From NCBI GenBank assembly GCA_964545855.1, contig CAZJHD010000001.1, positions 186,001 to 250,000 of the forward strand: DNA of 64,000 bases, given 5' to 3'. Below the pieces are notes generated by a model. The model searched no databases, was not told the origin of the DNA, and worked only from the letters and a program-made list of their open reading frames with translations. The translations under genes were made by a program, and so were the position numbers. Below are positions 38,032 to 47,479 of this stretch, in pieces (the first letter of the stretch is position 1; each line of letters opens with the position of its first letter). The stretch comes from CAZJHD01 sp964545855 (lineage in GTDB: Bacteria; Planctomycetota; UBA1135; JACQFD01).

Positions 38032-40986
38032 ATGCATCCATCGCACTCCGTCCTCGCCCGCACGCTCTCCTGCGCCGCGCTGCTCCTCGGGGCGGCTCCG
38101 CGACCGCCGCAGGACGCGCCCGTCTTCGAGCCGCTGCCGGGGTTCCACGTCGAGACCGTGGCTGGCGGCCTCGGCTCGCTGGTGGCGATCGCTCTCGACG
38201 AGAGCGGGCGGCTCTTCGCGTCCGTCGAAGCGGGACCGGTCCTCCGGCTCGTCGACGGCGATGGCGACGGGCGCTTCGAGACGGCCGAGCCGTGGCTCCG
38301 CTCCGTCACCGATTGCCAGGGCCTCCACGCCGAGGGCTCGACGCTCTTCGCCGTCGGCCAGGGCCCCGAGGGACAGGGGCTCTACCGCGTCGTGGAGCAG
38401 GAGGACGGCACGGCCGGCGCGCCCGTCCTTCTGGGCCACATCGACGGCAAGGGGGGCGAGCACGGGCCGCACGCGGTCGTGCCGGGTCCCGACGGCCGCC
38501 TGTTCGTCGTGATCGGGAACCACGTCCGCCTGCGCGAGCCGGTCTCCGAGGCATCGCCCTACCGCATCGCCCAGGAGGGGAGCCTCCTGCCGCCCTTCGA
38601 CGATCCGCTCGGCCACGCGGCGGGTCTGCGCGCGCCCGGGGGCGTCGTGCTCTCGGTCGACCGCGACGGGCGCGAGTGGCGCCTCGAGGCGGGCGGTCTC
38701 CGCAACGCCTACGACATCGCCTTCTCCTCGTCGGGAGACCTCTTCACGTTCGACAGCGACATGGAATGGGACGTGGGGCTCCCCTGGTACCGCCCCGTGC
38801 GCCTGCTCCACGTGGTGCCCGGCGGCGAGTACGGCTGGCGCACGGGATCGTCCAAGTGGCCCGACGATCTCCCCGACTCGCTGCCGGGAGCCGCCGATGT
38901 CGGGCGCGGCTCGCCGACGGGGCTCGTGACACACCCGGGCACCGGGTGGCCGAGCCGCTTCCGCGGCGCGATCCTCGGCGGCGACTGGTCGAAGGGGGAG
39001 ATCCTCGCGTTCCACCTCGAGCCCGAGGGCGCGAGCTGGCGCGCGCGCACGGAGACGCTGCTGCGAGGGCGCCCCCTCAGCGTGACGGATCTCGTCGTCG
39101 AGCCCTCCGGGAGCCTGCTCTTCTCGACGGGCGGCCGCGGCGTGGCCGGCGGCATCTGGCGCCTCGTCCACGAGGGACCCGCGGGCGTCGCGCCCCTCCG
39201 GGCGCCGGAGGTCTCCAGGCTCCCGCGAATCGACCGGACGACGGAGCGCGCGGTGCTGCTCGCGTCCCTCGCGAGCCCGGACCGCTTCGTGCGCTTCCTC
39301 GCGGCGCGCGCCCTGGAACGGCGCGATCCGGCCGAGTGGGAGTCGGAGGCCGCCGCGCTCCCGAGCGCGCGCGCACGCGCCGAGGCGCTCGTCGCGCTCG
39401 CACGTCTCGGCGCGCGTTGCGAAGCCGACGTCGAGAGGCGGATCTCCGAGTCGTCGGCGCTCCTCGACGCGCCGCCCGACGGCGCGAGCCCGCCGGTGCG
39501 GGTCGTCGCGCTGCGCGCCCTCGAGCTCCTGCTCCTCGATCCGTCGGCACCCGCGCGTGCTTCGTGCGCCTCCCTCGGCGCGCGGCTCCTCCGCCTCTAC
39601 CCCACGGGTGAGAGCGCGACGGACCGGCTGCTCGTCCAGGCGATCGCCTTCCTCGCGCCGCAGGGAGCGATCGGCGTGCTCCTCGATGCGCTGGAGCGCT
39701 CGCCGTCCCGGACGGAGCAGATCCACCTCGCCTACGGGCTCCGCGCGATCGAGGCCGGGTGGACGCCGGAGGAGCGCGAACGCTTCTCCGCGTTCCTCGT
39801 GGGCTCCGTGCGCTGGCGCGGCGGCGAGAGCTTCGTCGGGTACCTCCTGAAGATCCTCGACGACTTCGCGCGGCGGCTCGACCCCGACGAGCGCGCCGCT
39901 CTCCTCGCGGCGGCGAGCGCGCCTGCGCGCGTCCCCACCTCCGTCTCCTCCGGGGCGCCGCGCGACTTCGACGCGACCCTCGCCTTCGTGGAGCGGGCCA
40001 TCGACGCTCCGAGGCGCTCCGCCGCGGAAGGCGCCTTCGCCTTCGAGTCGGTCTGCGTGCGTTGCCATCGATTCGGCGACGCCGGCGGCCGCGTCGGCTC
40101 CGACCTCACGACCGTGGGTGCTCGTTTCTCCGTTCGCGATCTCGTGATCGCGACGCTCGACCCGTCGCGGCAGATCTCCGATCAGTACCGCGCGACCGAC
40201 CTGTTCCTCCGCGAGGGAGGCTCGCGGTCCGGCATCCTCGTCTCCGAGGACGCGGACGCGATCGTGCTCCTCGGGAGCGACGGAGCCCGTTCGGTGGTGG
40301 CGGTCTCCGACGTGGAGGAGCGAAGGCCGTCGCCCATCTCGACGATGCCGATGGGGCTCGTCGACGGATTCACCCTGGAGCAGGTGGCCGACCTCTTCGC
40401 CTACGTGCGCGCCGGACGCGCCGTGTCTCCGCCCGAGGCGTCGCTCGCGCGGCCGGCCTTCCCGCTCGTCCTCGACGACTCCGTCGAGGGCGACCGCGCC
40501 ATCTGGAGGATCGAGCGTGGCGACGTCACCGGCGAGGTGCACGACGGCGCGCGCGGAGAGAGGCTCCTCGCCTCCGGCGAACTCGCCGACGGCATCCTCG
40601 AGCTCGAGGTCCGGATCGACGGCGGAACGGGCGGTCTCCTCGTGCGCGTCCCTGGGGACGCGACGGAGGCCGGCGCGTCGCGCCGTGGAGTCCGCATCGG
40701 CGTCGGGGGCGACGACTGGGGCACGCTCTTCGACGCCGCGACGGGAGCGAGGCTGGCGCAGCCGAAGCGCGAGGTGTGGCGGTCCGTCGTCGACCTCGCC
40801 GGCTTCAACCATCTCCTCGTCGAGCTGCGCGGAGAGCGCATCGCGGTCGAGCTGAACGGCGCGCCGATGGTCTCCTTCGACGACGTCGGCGCGCCGCGCA
40901 CGGGCCGCTTCGGCCTCGAGCTGTCGACGGGAGATTCCGGGTCCCTGCGCGTACGCAACGCGCGGATCCGGCCGATCGGACCCTGA
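38032..40986 (+). CDS. Secreted sorbosone-dehydrogenase-like protein with PVC-type haem site and DUF1080 domain
   Basis: 984 residues. A signal peptide (VLARTLSCAALLLGAAP) is followed by a beta-propeller like PQQ-dependent sugar/sorbosone dehydrogenases (~20-390: GFHVETVAGGLGSLVAIALDESGRLF read in parts, GEYGWRTGS, GDWSKGEILAF). A helical, HEAT-like region (~390-640) comes next. The haem-binding site is CVRCH at 675-679, in the PVC-type domain with VGSDLTTVGARFSVRDLV. The C-terminal ~170 residues (ERLLASGELADGILELEV, FNHLLVELRGERIAVELNG, GRFGLELSTG) form a DUF1080 / 3-keto-disaccharide-hydrolase-like jelly roll. It may oxidise a sugar in the periplasm and pass electrons to the haem. ATG 37996 is an alternative start. 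Confidence 0.85.
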   Translation: MHPSHSVLARTLSCAALLLGAAPRPPQDAPVFEPLPGFHVETVAGGLGSLVAIALDESGRLFASVEAGPVLRLVDGDGDGRFETAEPWLRSVTDCQGLHAEGSTLFAVGQGPEGQGLYRVVEQEDGTAGAPVLLGHIDGKGGEHGPHAVVPGPDGRLFVVIGNHVRLREPVSEASPYRIAQEGSLLPPFDDPLGHAAGLRAPGGVVLSVDRDGREWRLEAGGLRNAYDIAFSSSGDLFTFDSDMEWDVGLPWYRPVRLLHVVPGGEYGWRTGSSKWPDDLPDSLPGAADVGRGSPTGLVTHPGTGWPSRFRGAILGGDWSKGEILAFHLEPEGASWRARTETLLRGRPLSVTDLVVEPSGSLLFSTGGRGVAGGIWRLVHEGPAGVAPLRAPEVSRLPRIDRTTERAVLLASLASPDRFVRFLAARALERRDPAEWESEAAALPSARARAEALVALARLGARCEADVERRISESSALLDAPPDGASPPVRVVALRALELLLLDPSAPARASCASLGARLLRLYPTGESATDRLLVQAIAFLAPQGAIGVLLDALERSPSRTEQIHLAYGLRAIEAGWTPEERERFSAFLVGSVRWRGGESFVGYLLKILDDFARRLDPDERAALLAAASAPARVPTSVSSGAPRDFDATLAFVERAIDAPRRSAAEGAFAFESVCVRCHRFGDAGGRVGSDLTTVGARFSVRDLVIATLDPSRQISDQYRATDLFLREGGSRSGILVSEDADAIVLLGSDGARSVVAVSDVEERRPSPISTMPMGLVDGFTLEQVADLFAYVRAGRAVSPPEASLARPAFPLVLDDSVEGDRAIWRIERGDVTGEVHDGARGERLLASGELADGILELEVRIDGGTGGLLVRVPGDATEAGASRRGVRIGVGGDDWGTLFDAATGARLAQPKREVWRSVVDLAGFNHLLVELRGERIAVELNGAPMVSFDDVGAPRTGRFGLELSTGDSGSLRVRNARIRPIGP

Positions 40987-41063
40987 CGGCCCGCGCCCGA
41001 CGGGGCCGCCGCCGGACCGGGTTCGAGGTCGACGCGAGTCCGAGCCTCGCGCATGCTGGTTGC

Positions 41064-42470
41064 GTGCGCCCGCGCTCCGTCGCCTCGCGATCCGTCGCCG
41101 CCGTTCTCGGCCTCCTCCTGGCGCTCGTGGTCGCGGAGATGGCCCTTCGCGTGTATTCGGCGGTGCAGGTCTCCTCGGCCTCCTCGCGTGGACGGACTGG
41201 GGACCACGACGGCCGGCCCATCGTCGCCTTCGCGGGAGACTCGAACGTGTACGGGCTCTACGTGGCGCCCGAAGAGACGCTCTCGGAGGAGGTGCAGCGC
41301 CTCTCCCGCCGCGAAGGAGCCGTGGGGATCCACGCCGTGAACCGCGCGCTGCCGGGCGCTCCCTCGTGGGTCGTGCTCGAGCAGGTGCGTGAGGTGCTCG
41401 CCCTGCGTCCCGCCGCCGTCGTCGTCCGGTGCGGGATCAACAACCTCACCAGCATCCCGCCCGGCGAGGGTCTCGGCCCGCTGGAGCATCTCCGCCTCGT
41501 GAAGCTGCTGCGCAACCGCCTCACGAACGCGGCCATCGCGAAGGGACGGCCGACGCCCCTCGTGCCGGATCAGCTCGAGGGCGAGATCGGACGAGGCGTG
41601 GCGGTCACCGAGGACGGGCGCACCTTCGTCACCGTGGCGCGGCGCGACGGAGTCCGCGCCGACTTCGAGGTGCAATCCGTCTCCGGCTCGGTTCCCGAGG
41701 GGAAGGCGATGGATCGCCTCGTGTCCGACCTCCTCGAGATCGCACGGGAAGTCGAGCGGGCCGGCGCGAAGCTCGTGATCCTCACCTACCTCGCCGGCCT
41801 CGATCCGCACTTCGCGCCGACGCGGAAGGTCGCCCTCTCGATGCAGGGCAGGCACGACGCCGTCGTCGTCGACTGCGCGGCCCTCCTCCCCGGTGCCATC
41901 CGAGGCGACGACCCTGCGCCCATGGCCACCTGGAGCCATGCGCGCGCCGCGTCGCGCGGGAGCCTCTATCTCACGCGCGACCGGCATCCGACGGCCCTCG
42001 GCTACGCGCTCGAGGCGCGGGCCGTCGCGAACGCTCTCCGCGAGCTGGGCATCCCCGCGACGTCCCGCACGGAGGATCCTCTCGAGGTTGCGCGCGCGGC
42101 CCACGAGCCGCTCCCCGTTCTTCGCCGGGTGGCGGACTCTGCACGGGAGGTCGATCTCGTCGCGCGCACGGGCGACCGCGCGACGCTGCTCGTCGGCACC
42201 GTGGGGAACTCCAGCTGGAACGGCCTCGAGGTGCCCGTCGATCTCGTGGGCTCGCCGGAGGGCTTCGAGATCCGGAGCCAGGAGGTGAGCGATCCGTCGG
42301 GCGCGGCGCGCTTCGATCTCCAGGGCGCTCGCAGCACGGGAGACGCGCCGCTCGTGGCGGCCTGCGTGATCGAGCGCGACGGTCGCGCGGGCGCCGCGCG
42401 CATCCTGTTCACGGATCCGATCCCGCTCTTCACCGGAGCGCGCGAGAGCGCGCCCGGTCCCGTGCGCTGA
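41064..42470 (+). CDS. Membrane-anchored SGNH/GDSL-like hydrolase
   Basis: 468 residues. The N-terminal helix SVAAVLGLLLALVVAEMALRVY is an uncleaved anchor or signal. The SGNH motifs follow: FAGDSNVYGLY (block I, GDSN), the Gly of LPGAPSW (block II), RCGINNLT (block III, N in place of GxND) and RDRHPTALGY (block V, DxxH). The catalytic Ser, Asp and His are thus present. The last ~130 residues form a beta-rich domain of unknown role. Enzymes of this sort de-O-acetylate or acylate glycans. The GTG start at 41064 lies in frame just before the hydrophobic helix. It precedes the kinase gene by 13 bp. Confidence 0.7.
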   Translation: MRPRSVASRSVAAVLGLLLALVVAEMALRVYSAVQVSSASSRGRTGDHDGRPIVAFAGDSNVYGLYVAPEETLSEEVQRLSRREGAVGIHAVNRALPGAPSWVVLEQVREVLALRPAAVVVRCGINNLTSIPPGEGLGPLEHLRLVKLLRNRLTNAAIAKGRPTPLVPDQLEGEIGRGVAVTEDGRTFVTVARRDGVRADFEVQSVSGSVPEGKAMDRLVSDLLEIAREVERAGAKLVILTYLAGLDPHFAPTRKVALSMQGRHDAVVVDCAALLPGAIRGDDPAPMATWSHARAASRGSLYLTRDRHPTALGYALEARAVANALRELGIPATSRTEDPLEVARAAHEPLPVLRRVADSAREVDLVARTGDRATLLVGTVGNSSWNGLEVPVDLVGSPEGFEIRSQEVSDPSGAARFDLQGARSTGDAPLVAACVIERDGRAGAARILFTDPIPLFTGARESAPGPVR

Positions 42471-42483
42471 TCGGACGCGATCC

Positions 42484-45400
42484 ATGCCGGAGCCCCCCGA
42501 CCCCGGCCCGGCCCGCGAAGCGGAGGGCGATCCCGGCGCGCCCGCGGTGGCGAAACCCGAGGGAGCGCAGGGCGAGCCGCGCCGTTTCGCGCACTTCGCG
42601 CTCCGCAAGCAGCTCGGCCGCGGCGCCCAGGGAGTCGTCTTCCTCGCCGAGGACCTGCAGCTCCACCGGATGGTGGCGCTGAAGATGCTCTCGGGCGCAG
42701 CGGCTCAATCGACCGGCGTGCGCGACCGCTTCCGGCGCGAGGCGGAGATCACCTCCAAGCTGAACCATCCTGGGATCTGCGGCGTCTACGAGCTGGGGGA
42801 GTCGGAGGGCGTTCCCTTCATCGCGATGCAGTACGTCCGGGGGACGACCCTCGGGAGCCTCGTCGACGCGTCGAAGGCGAGCACGATCCTGGAGGGCTCG
42901 CCGAAGGGCGCGCCCGAGGGGAAGGGTTCCGCCAAGGCCCCCGGGAAGGGCGCCTCCGTCGTGCTCCGCGAGGGCGGGAACCTCCAGGACGTCCTCCTGC
43001 TGATCGAGGGCGCCGCGCGCGCTCTCCACGTCGCGCACGAGGCCGGTCTCGTCCACCGCGACATCAAGCCGGGCAACCTCATGGTCACGCCGGAGGGCGC
43101 GCCCGTGCTGCTCGACTTCGGGCTCGCGCGCGACCTCGGTCTCGAGGGACACACGCTCACGCAGAGCGGACAGATCCTCGGCACACCGGCCTACCTCGCC
43201 GCGGAGCAGATTCGAGGAGGGCGCGAGCAGGTGGACCGTCGCACGGACGTCTACGGCCTCGGCGTGACGCTCTTCGAGTGCCTGACGCTCCACCGCCCCT
43301 TCGACGGCGAGACCTTCGACGAGCTCTTCCACGCGATCCTCGAGGAGGACCCGCCGAATCCGCAGCGGCTGAATCCGCGCATCCCCGACGACCTGAAGAC
43401 GGTCCTCGAGACGGCGATGGAGCGCGACCGCGCGCGGCGCTACGCGACGGCCCTCGACTTCGCGGAGGACTTGCGCCGCGTGCGGAGCTTCGAGCCGATC
43501 CGCGCGAAGCCGGCCGGTCCGGTCCTGCGGCTGCGGAAGTGGTCGCGGCGCAATCCCGCGCTCGCCGTCGCCCTGGCGGCCGCGCTCGTGATCGTGCTCG
43601 GCGGCGGCGGTCTCCTGCTGGGGCAGTCGATCGCGCGCAAAGGCGCCATCCGCGAGCACCTGAGCCACGCGGAGTCGCTCCTCGCGGAGGCGGACTTCGC
43701 GGGAGCCCTCGAGTCGGTGGCGCGCGCCCTCGAGCGCGATCCCTCCTGGGCGCGCGTCGTCGGCGCCGACGCGCTGCGGGCGCGCATCGAGCGTGCGAGC
43801 GAGCAGGCCGATCGCGAGGCACGCCGCGGCGCCGATCTCGCCGCGGCGGCAGTCGCTCGGAGCGAATCGGCGGCGCGTCAGGAAGACCTGGGCCGCGCGC
43901 GGTCGGATCTCGCCGCCCAGCGAGCCGCCATCGAGGCCGGGCGCCCGGAGGTCTTCGCGCACTACGCATCGCTCGCGGCGCGCGGCGCGTTCGCGCGGAA
44001 GGAGCGCGAGCTCGCGGAGCGGGAGGCGGAGGCGGCGCGCCTCCTCCAGGAGGCGCAGGAGGCTCTCCAGCGGGCCGCGCGCCTCGAGGCTCCCTGGGGC
44101 GGCACCTCGGCGGAGACGGAGGCCGCCTTCGCGGCCTTCTACTTCCACCAGTGGACGGAGGCCACGGCGGCCCGCGACGCCGTCCGCGCGGCCTGGCTCC
44201 GCGCGGCCGTCGAGGCGCACGACCGCGCGGGCCGGTTCACCGGAGAGCTGCGGGGCCGCGGCACCCTAGTCGTCGACGTCGACCCGCCGTCGGCGGAGGT
44301 GTTCCTCTTCCGCGAGGAGCCCTACGAGTCGGTGCGAGACGACGAGCCCGTGGTGCCGCGACTCGTGCCGGCTCCGACGACGGGCATCGGCTGGGTCGAG
44401 GACGGGCCGTGGCGCGACGCACTCCTCCCGGGCGATCTCTGCCAGCGCATCGTCTCCATCGAGGAGGGTTCCCTCGCCGCGGCCGCCGGCCTTCGCGCGG
44501 GAGACTTCGTCGCGCGCGTGAATGGCGCCCCCTGCGGCGAGGGCCTCTTCCTCGTCGATCCGCCGGAGGATCTGGTGGCGCGCGGCGTGCCGCCCGTCGA
44601 TCGGATCGTCTCGCTGAACGGAATGCCCGTGGAGAGCGCCTTCGACTGGGCGACCGCGCCCGCGGGCCGGGCCACGCCGGAGGCTCCGGGCGATCGGCTC
44701 GCGCTCGCGTCGATCCCCGGGGAGATGCCCTGCGACCGCGCGAAGCTCCGCCGCGTGACGCCGCAGGATCTCCTCGGCGGACCGTCGGTCGCTCCGCTGC
44801 AGCTCCTCTGCGTGCACGACGGGGCCCCGGTCGTCCTCGAGGTTCCGCCCGGCGCGCGCTCGGGGATCCGGTGCGAGCCGACGGCGGCGCCGCTCCTCTG
44901 CGCGCCACAGAACCGCATCGACGCCGGGCGCGCGATCGAGGCCGACCCCGGCACCTACCGGCTCCTCGTGCGTGGCGAGGGCCGCGAGGACCAAGTCCTG
45001 TCGCTCGTCGTTCCGCGCAACGGAGAAGCGCGCGCACGCGTCGCGCTCCTCCCGCAGGGCGCGACGCCGCCGGGGTTCGTCTACGTGCCGGCGGGGCCCT
45101 TCGTCTTCCACGGCGACCCCCAGGCCTTCGACCCGCGGGCCGAGGAGGTGCGGGAGCTGCCCGGCTTCTTCATCGCCGTGAAGGAGGTCACCAATCGGGA
45201 GTGGTTCGAGTTCGTGAACGACCCGGAGACGCTGCGGGCGATCGAAGCGTCGGCTTCCGACGAAGCCTCGCGCCGCCTCTACCTGCCGCGGGAATCGTCG
45301 AAGCGGCTGGTTCGGCTCCGCCCGGACGGCGGATACGGCTGGGAGCGTGGAAGCGCGGAGACGCCGCTCTACGGCGTCTCCTGGAACGATGCGCGCGCCT

Positions 45401-45825
45401 ACGTCGCCTGGCGCAACGCCCGCGCCGAGCGCGCCGGCGAGCCCTGGGAGTTCGACCTGCCGTCCCAGGAGGAATGGGAGAAGGCGGCGCGCGGCGCCGA
45501 CGGCCGCGCGTTTCCCTGGGGCGATCGATTCGACTTCGCGCTGATGGTCGGTCGCCACCGCAAGGCCGATTGGCTCCTCGACGTGCCGGGCGGCTTCGAG
45601 CCGCGCGACCGCTCGCCCTACGGAGTGCTCGACATGGCGGGCTCACGGCGTGAGCTCACGCGCGACGCCGTGGAGGAGATGGACCCGCCGGCCTTCTACA
45701 CGCGCGGGAGCTTCTGGGGCGAGCCGAGCGAGATTGCCTTCCGCTGCGCGAGCCGCGCCTACACGAACGCGGAGCGCACGGGGGGCGACATGGGCTTCCG
45801 CCTCGTCGCGCGGCGCCGCGGCTGA
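42484..45825 (+). CDS. Membrane Ser/Thr protein kinase with PDZ-like and FGE-sulfatase-like domains
   Basis: 1113 residues. The kinase domain spans ~36-335: LGRGAQGVVF, Lys67, HRDIKPGN (191-198), DFG (211-213). A Gly/Lys/Ala/Pro-rich insertion of ~35 residues (130-165) separates the hinge from helix alphaE. The transmembrane helix is at 358-380. Then come a long Ala/Glu/Arg coiled coil (~390-540), PEGA/PDZ-like repeats (EGSLAAAAGLRAGDFVARVNG, read as AAAAGLRAGDFVARVNG; then PPVDRIVSLNGMPVESAF), and an FGE-like domain (~860-1113: GFVYVPAGPF, VTNREWFEFVND, YGVSWNDARAYVAWRNA, FRCASRA, GFRLVARR). The FGE Cys pair is missing. It pairs in architecture with the kinase at 13321. Confidence 0.9.
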   Translation: MPEPPDPGPAREAEGDPGAPAVAKPEGAQGEPRRFAHFALRKQLGRGAQGVVFLAEDLQLHRMVALKMLSGAAAQSTGVRDRFRREAEITSKLNHPGICGVYELGESEGVPFIAMQYVRGTTLGSLVDASKASTILEGSPKGAPEGKGSAKAPGKGASVVLREGGNLQDVLLLIEGAARALHVAHEAGLVHRDIKPGNLMVTPEGAPVLLDFGLARDLGLEGHTLTQSGQILGTPAYLAAEQIRGGREQVDRRTDVYGLGVTLFECLTLHRPFDGETFDELFHAILEEDPPNPQRLNPRIPDDLKTVLETAMERDRARRYATALDFAEDLRRVRSFEPIRAKPAGPVLRLRKWSRRNPALAVALAAALVIVLGGGGLLLGQSIARKGAIREHLSHAESLLAEADFAGALESVARALERDPSWARVVGADALRARIERASEQADREARRGADLAAAAVARSESAARQEDLGRARSDLAAQRAAIEAGRPEVFAHYASLAARGAFARKERELAEREAEAARLLQEAQEALQRAARLEAPWGGTSAETEAAFAAFYFHQWTEATAARDAVRAAWLRAAVEAHDRAGRFTGELRGRGTLVVDVDPPSAEVFLFREEPYESVRDDEPVVPRLVPAPTTGIGWVEDGPWRDALLPGDLCQRIVSIEEGSLAAAAGLRAGDFVARVNGAPCGEGLFLVDPPEDLVARGVPPVDRIVSLNGMPVESAFDWATAPAGRATPEAPGDRLALASIPGEMPCDRAKLRRVTPQDLLGGPSVAPLQLLCVHDGAPVVLEVPPGARSGIRCEPTAAPLLCAPQNRIDAGRAIEADPGTYRLLVRGEGREDQVLSLVVPRNGEARARVALLPQGATPPGFVYVPAGPFVFHGDPQAFDPRAEEVRELPGFFIAVKEVTNREWFEFVNDPETLRAIEASASDEASRRLYLPRESSKRLVRLRPDGGYGWERGSAETPLYGVSWNDARAYVAWRNARAERAGEPWEFDLPSQEEWEKAARGADGRAFPWGDRFDFALMVGRHRKADWLLDVPGGFEPRDRSPYGVLDMAGSRRELTRDAVEEMDPPAFYTRGSFWGEPSEIAFRCASRAYTNAERTGGDMGFRLVARRRG

Positions 45826-45863
45826 AGGCGGCGCGCTCGGCGAAGCGCTTCCTCCGCGGCCTT

Positions 45864-47300
45864 CTAGAAGGACTCCGAGGAGGTGGCCCCGACGTAGGGC
45901 GCGTCGGCGTCGGCGGGGACCTCCGCCGTGCGGAAGACGACCTGGGTGCTCGTGATCGATCCCGTCGCGTTGATCGACTCGAACTCCTTGTAGCAATTGA
46001 GCATCGCGTCGCGGAGCTCGGGGAAGGGGGTGTTCGGCCCCGTGTCGCTCGCGTTGGGATCGCAGAGGAGCGCCGTCGCGCCGTGGAGCAGGTCCTCGAA
46101 GGAGACGAGGACGCCGTCCTGCTGGGCATTCACGTAGATCGTGCCGCCGAGGCCTCCGCAGTGGCGGTTCAGGATCGCCGGCGCCATCTGGGAGGAGAGC
46201 ATGAAGCCCGCCTGTCCGTTGGCGGGGCTCCCGAGGTAGCTGGCCCAGGTGGCGAAAGCGGAGGCGAAGGACGCCGAGGGGTCGAGCGTGAAGATCGCTC
46301 CCGTGTTGTCGCGCAGGCAGACGGGATCCTCGGGCGGTCCCGCGAGCACCTCGCGCCAGAGCGGATCGCAGGCCTGGAGGATCGGCTTCGCACCGTTGCT
46401 CTTCCAGAACCCCTTGCCGAAGGCGGCGCCGACGAGAGGCTCCAGGACGACGCTTCCGAAAGTGGGTCCCGCGACGATGGGCGCGTTCGCGACGACGATG
46501 CCCTGCTTCGGGGTCTTCGCGAGCCAGACCGCGTCGATGTTCGGGATGAATCCCGCGCCGGGAGCGATCTCCCGGATCGTGTAGGTGGAGCCGTCCCGGT
46601 CGCGGATGAACTCGTAGACGCCATCGACGTTCGTGAACGTGACTCCCTCGACGACGCCGTTGCGGATGATCTCGATGCGCCACCCGGCGAGCGGCACTTC
46701 CTCCGGGACGCCGGGGCTCAACAGCCCGTTCTCGTCGAAGTCGTAGAAGGCCGTCCCCCGGAAGATCGTCTGTGGAACCGGCATGTGGGGGGTCTGCACT
46801 CTGAAGACGGACGTCTTGCTCTTGGGCGCGAGGAAGCCGAAGAAGCCCGCGCCGATCGGGCTCAGATCCGACGTCGGCGTGAGCCAGACGCGGTACTCGC
46901 CCGTCGGGCTCGGCGTGTCGGAGAAGGGCACGAGCTGCACCGGAGTCGAGGAGCAGTCGCCGCGGCCGATCGCGTGCGAGCCCGTGGTGCCGGAGATCAC
47001 GCCGCCGGAGACGAGGACGACTCGGTCGTCGAGGAGATCCGTCGAGAGGAGCCGCGTGCCCTCGAGGTCGGTCACCTGGAAGTAGTAGGGGCCGTCCGCC
47101 AGGCCCGCGGCCGTGCAGGGCGACGTGGGCCCGGGCCCGCCGTTGACGTAGACCTGCTGCTTCGAGGTGAACGTGTTGCCGGGGGCGACGCGGCCCGCTT
47201 TCGACGTGGTGAAGACGGCCCCCGTCGTCTGGGCGGCGGCGGCGCCGGCGAGAAGGAACGCGAGGACGAGCGGCGTGGCGAGGCGCATCGAGCGATACAT
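45864..47300 (-). CDS. Secreted protein with SdrD-B-like and GFWK-type domains
   Basis: 478 residues. The signal peptide is LATPLVLAFLLAGAAAAQ. The N-terminal ~180 residues are beta-rich and resemble bacterial surface domains. FYDFDENGLLSPGVPEEVPLAGW and the following VTFTNVDGVYEF are an SdrD-B/Cna-B-like Ig fold with a calcium-type DFDENG loop. The C-terminal ~200 residues carry GFWKSNG, AFATWASYLGSPANGQAGF and MLSSQMAPAILNRHCGG. These resemble the 'GYWKNHP' module of secreted bacterial proteins, with several Cys. The protein probably belongs to the cell surface or matrix. ATG 47288 is a second possible start. No enzyme motif is seen. Confidence 0.7.
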   Translation of the reverse strand: MYRSMRLATPLVLAFLLAGAAAAQTTGAVFTTSKAGRVAPGNTFTSKQQVYVNGGPGPTSPCTAAGLADGPYYFQVTDLEGTRLLSTDLLDDRVVLVSGGVISGTTGSHAIGRGDCSSTPVQLVPFSDTPSPTGEYRVWLTPTSDLSPIGAGFFGFLAPKSKTSVFRVQTPHMPVPQTIFRGTAFYDFDENGLLSPGVPEEVPLAGWRIEIIRNGVVEGVTFTNVDGVYEFIRDRDGSTYTIREIAPGAGFIPNIDAVWLAKTPKQGIVVANAPIVAGPTFGSVVLEPLVGAAFGKGFWKSNGAKPILQACDPLWREVLAGPPEDPVCLRDNTGAIFTLDPSASFASAFATWASYLGSPANGQAGFMLSSQMAPAILNRHCGGLGGTIYVNAQQDGVLVSFEDLLHGATALLCDPNASDTGPNTPFPELRDAMLNCYKEFESINATGSITSTQVVFRTAEVPADADAPYVGATSSESF

Positions 47301-47479
47301 CGGGATTCCGGGGTGGGTGCTCGGCGGTCGGGCGGATTCCTTCGGGGAGGACTCGCCGATTCTGCCCTCGATCGACGTTTTGGGGCAGCCTCGATTCGAG
47401 CATCGCGCGCCGTGCCGCGCAGCGGCGCCGCGGGGTGGAGATTCCCATCGGCCGCGTTGTGGCACGATGCGGGGTTCCC

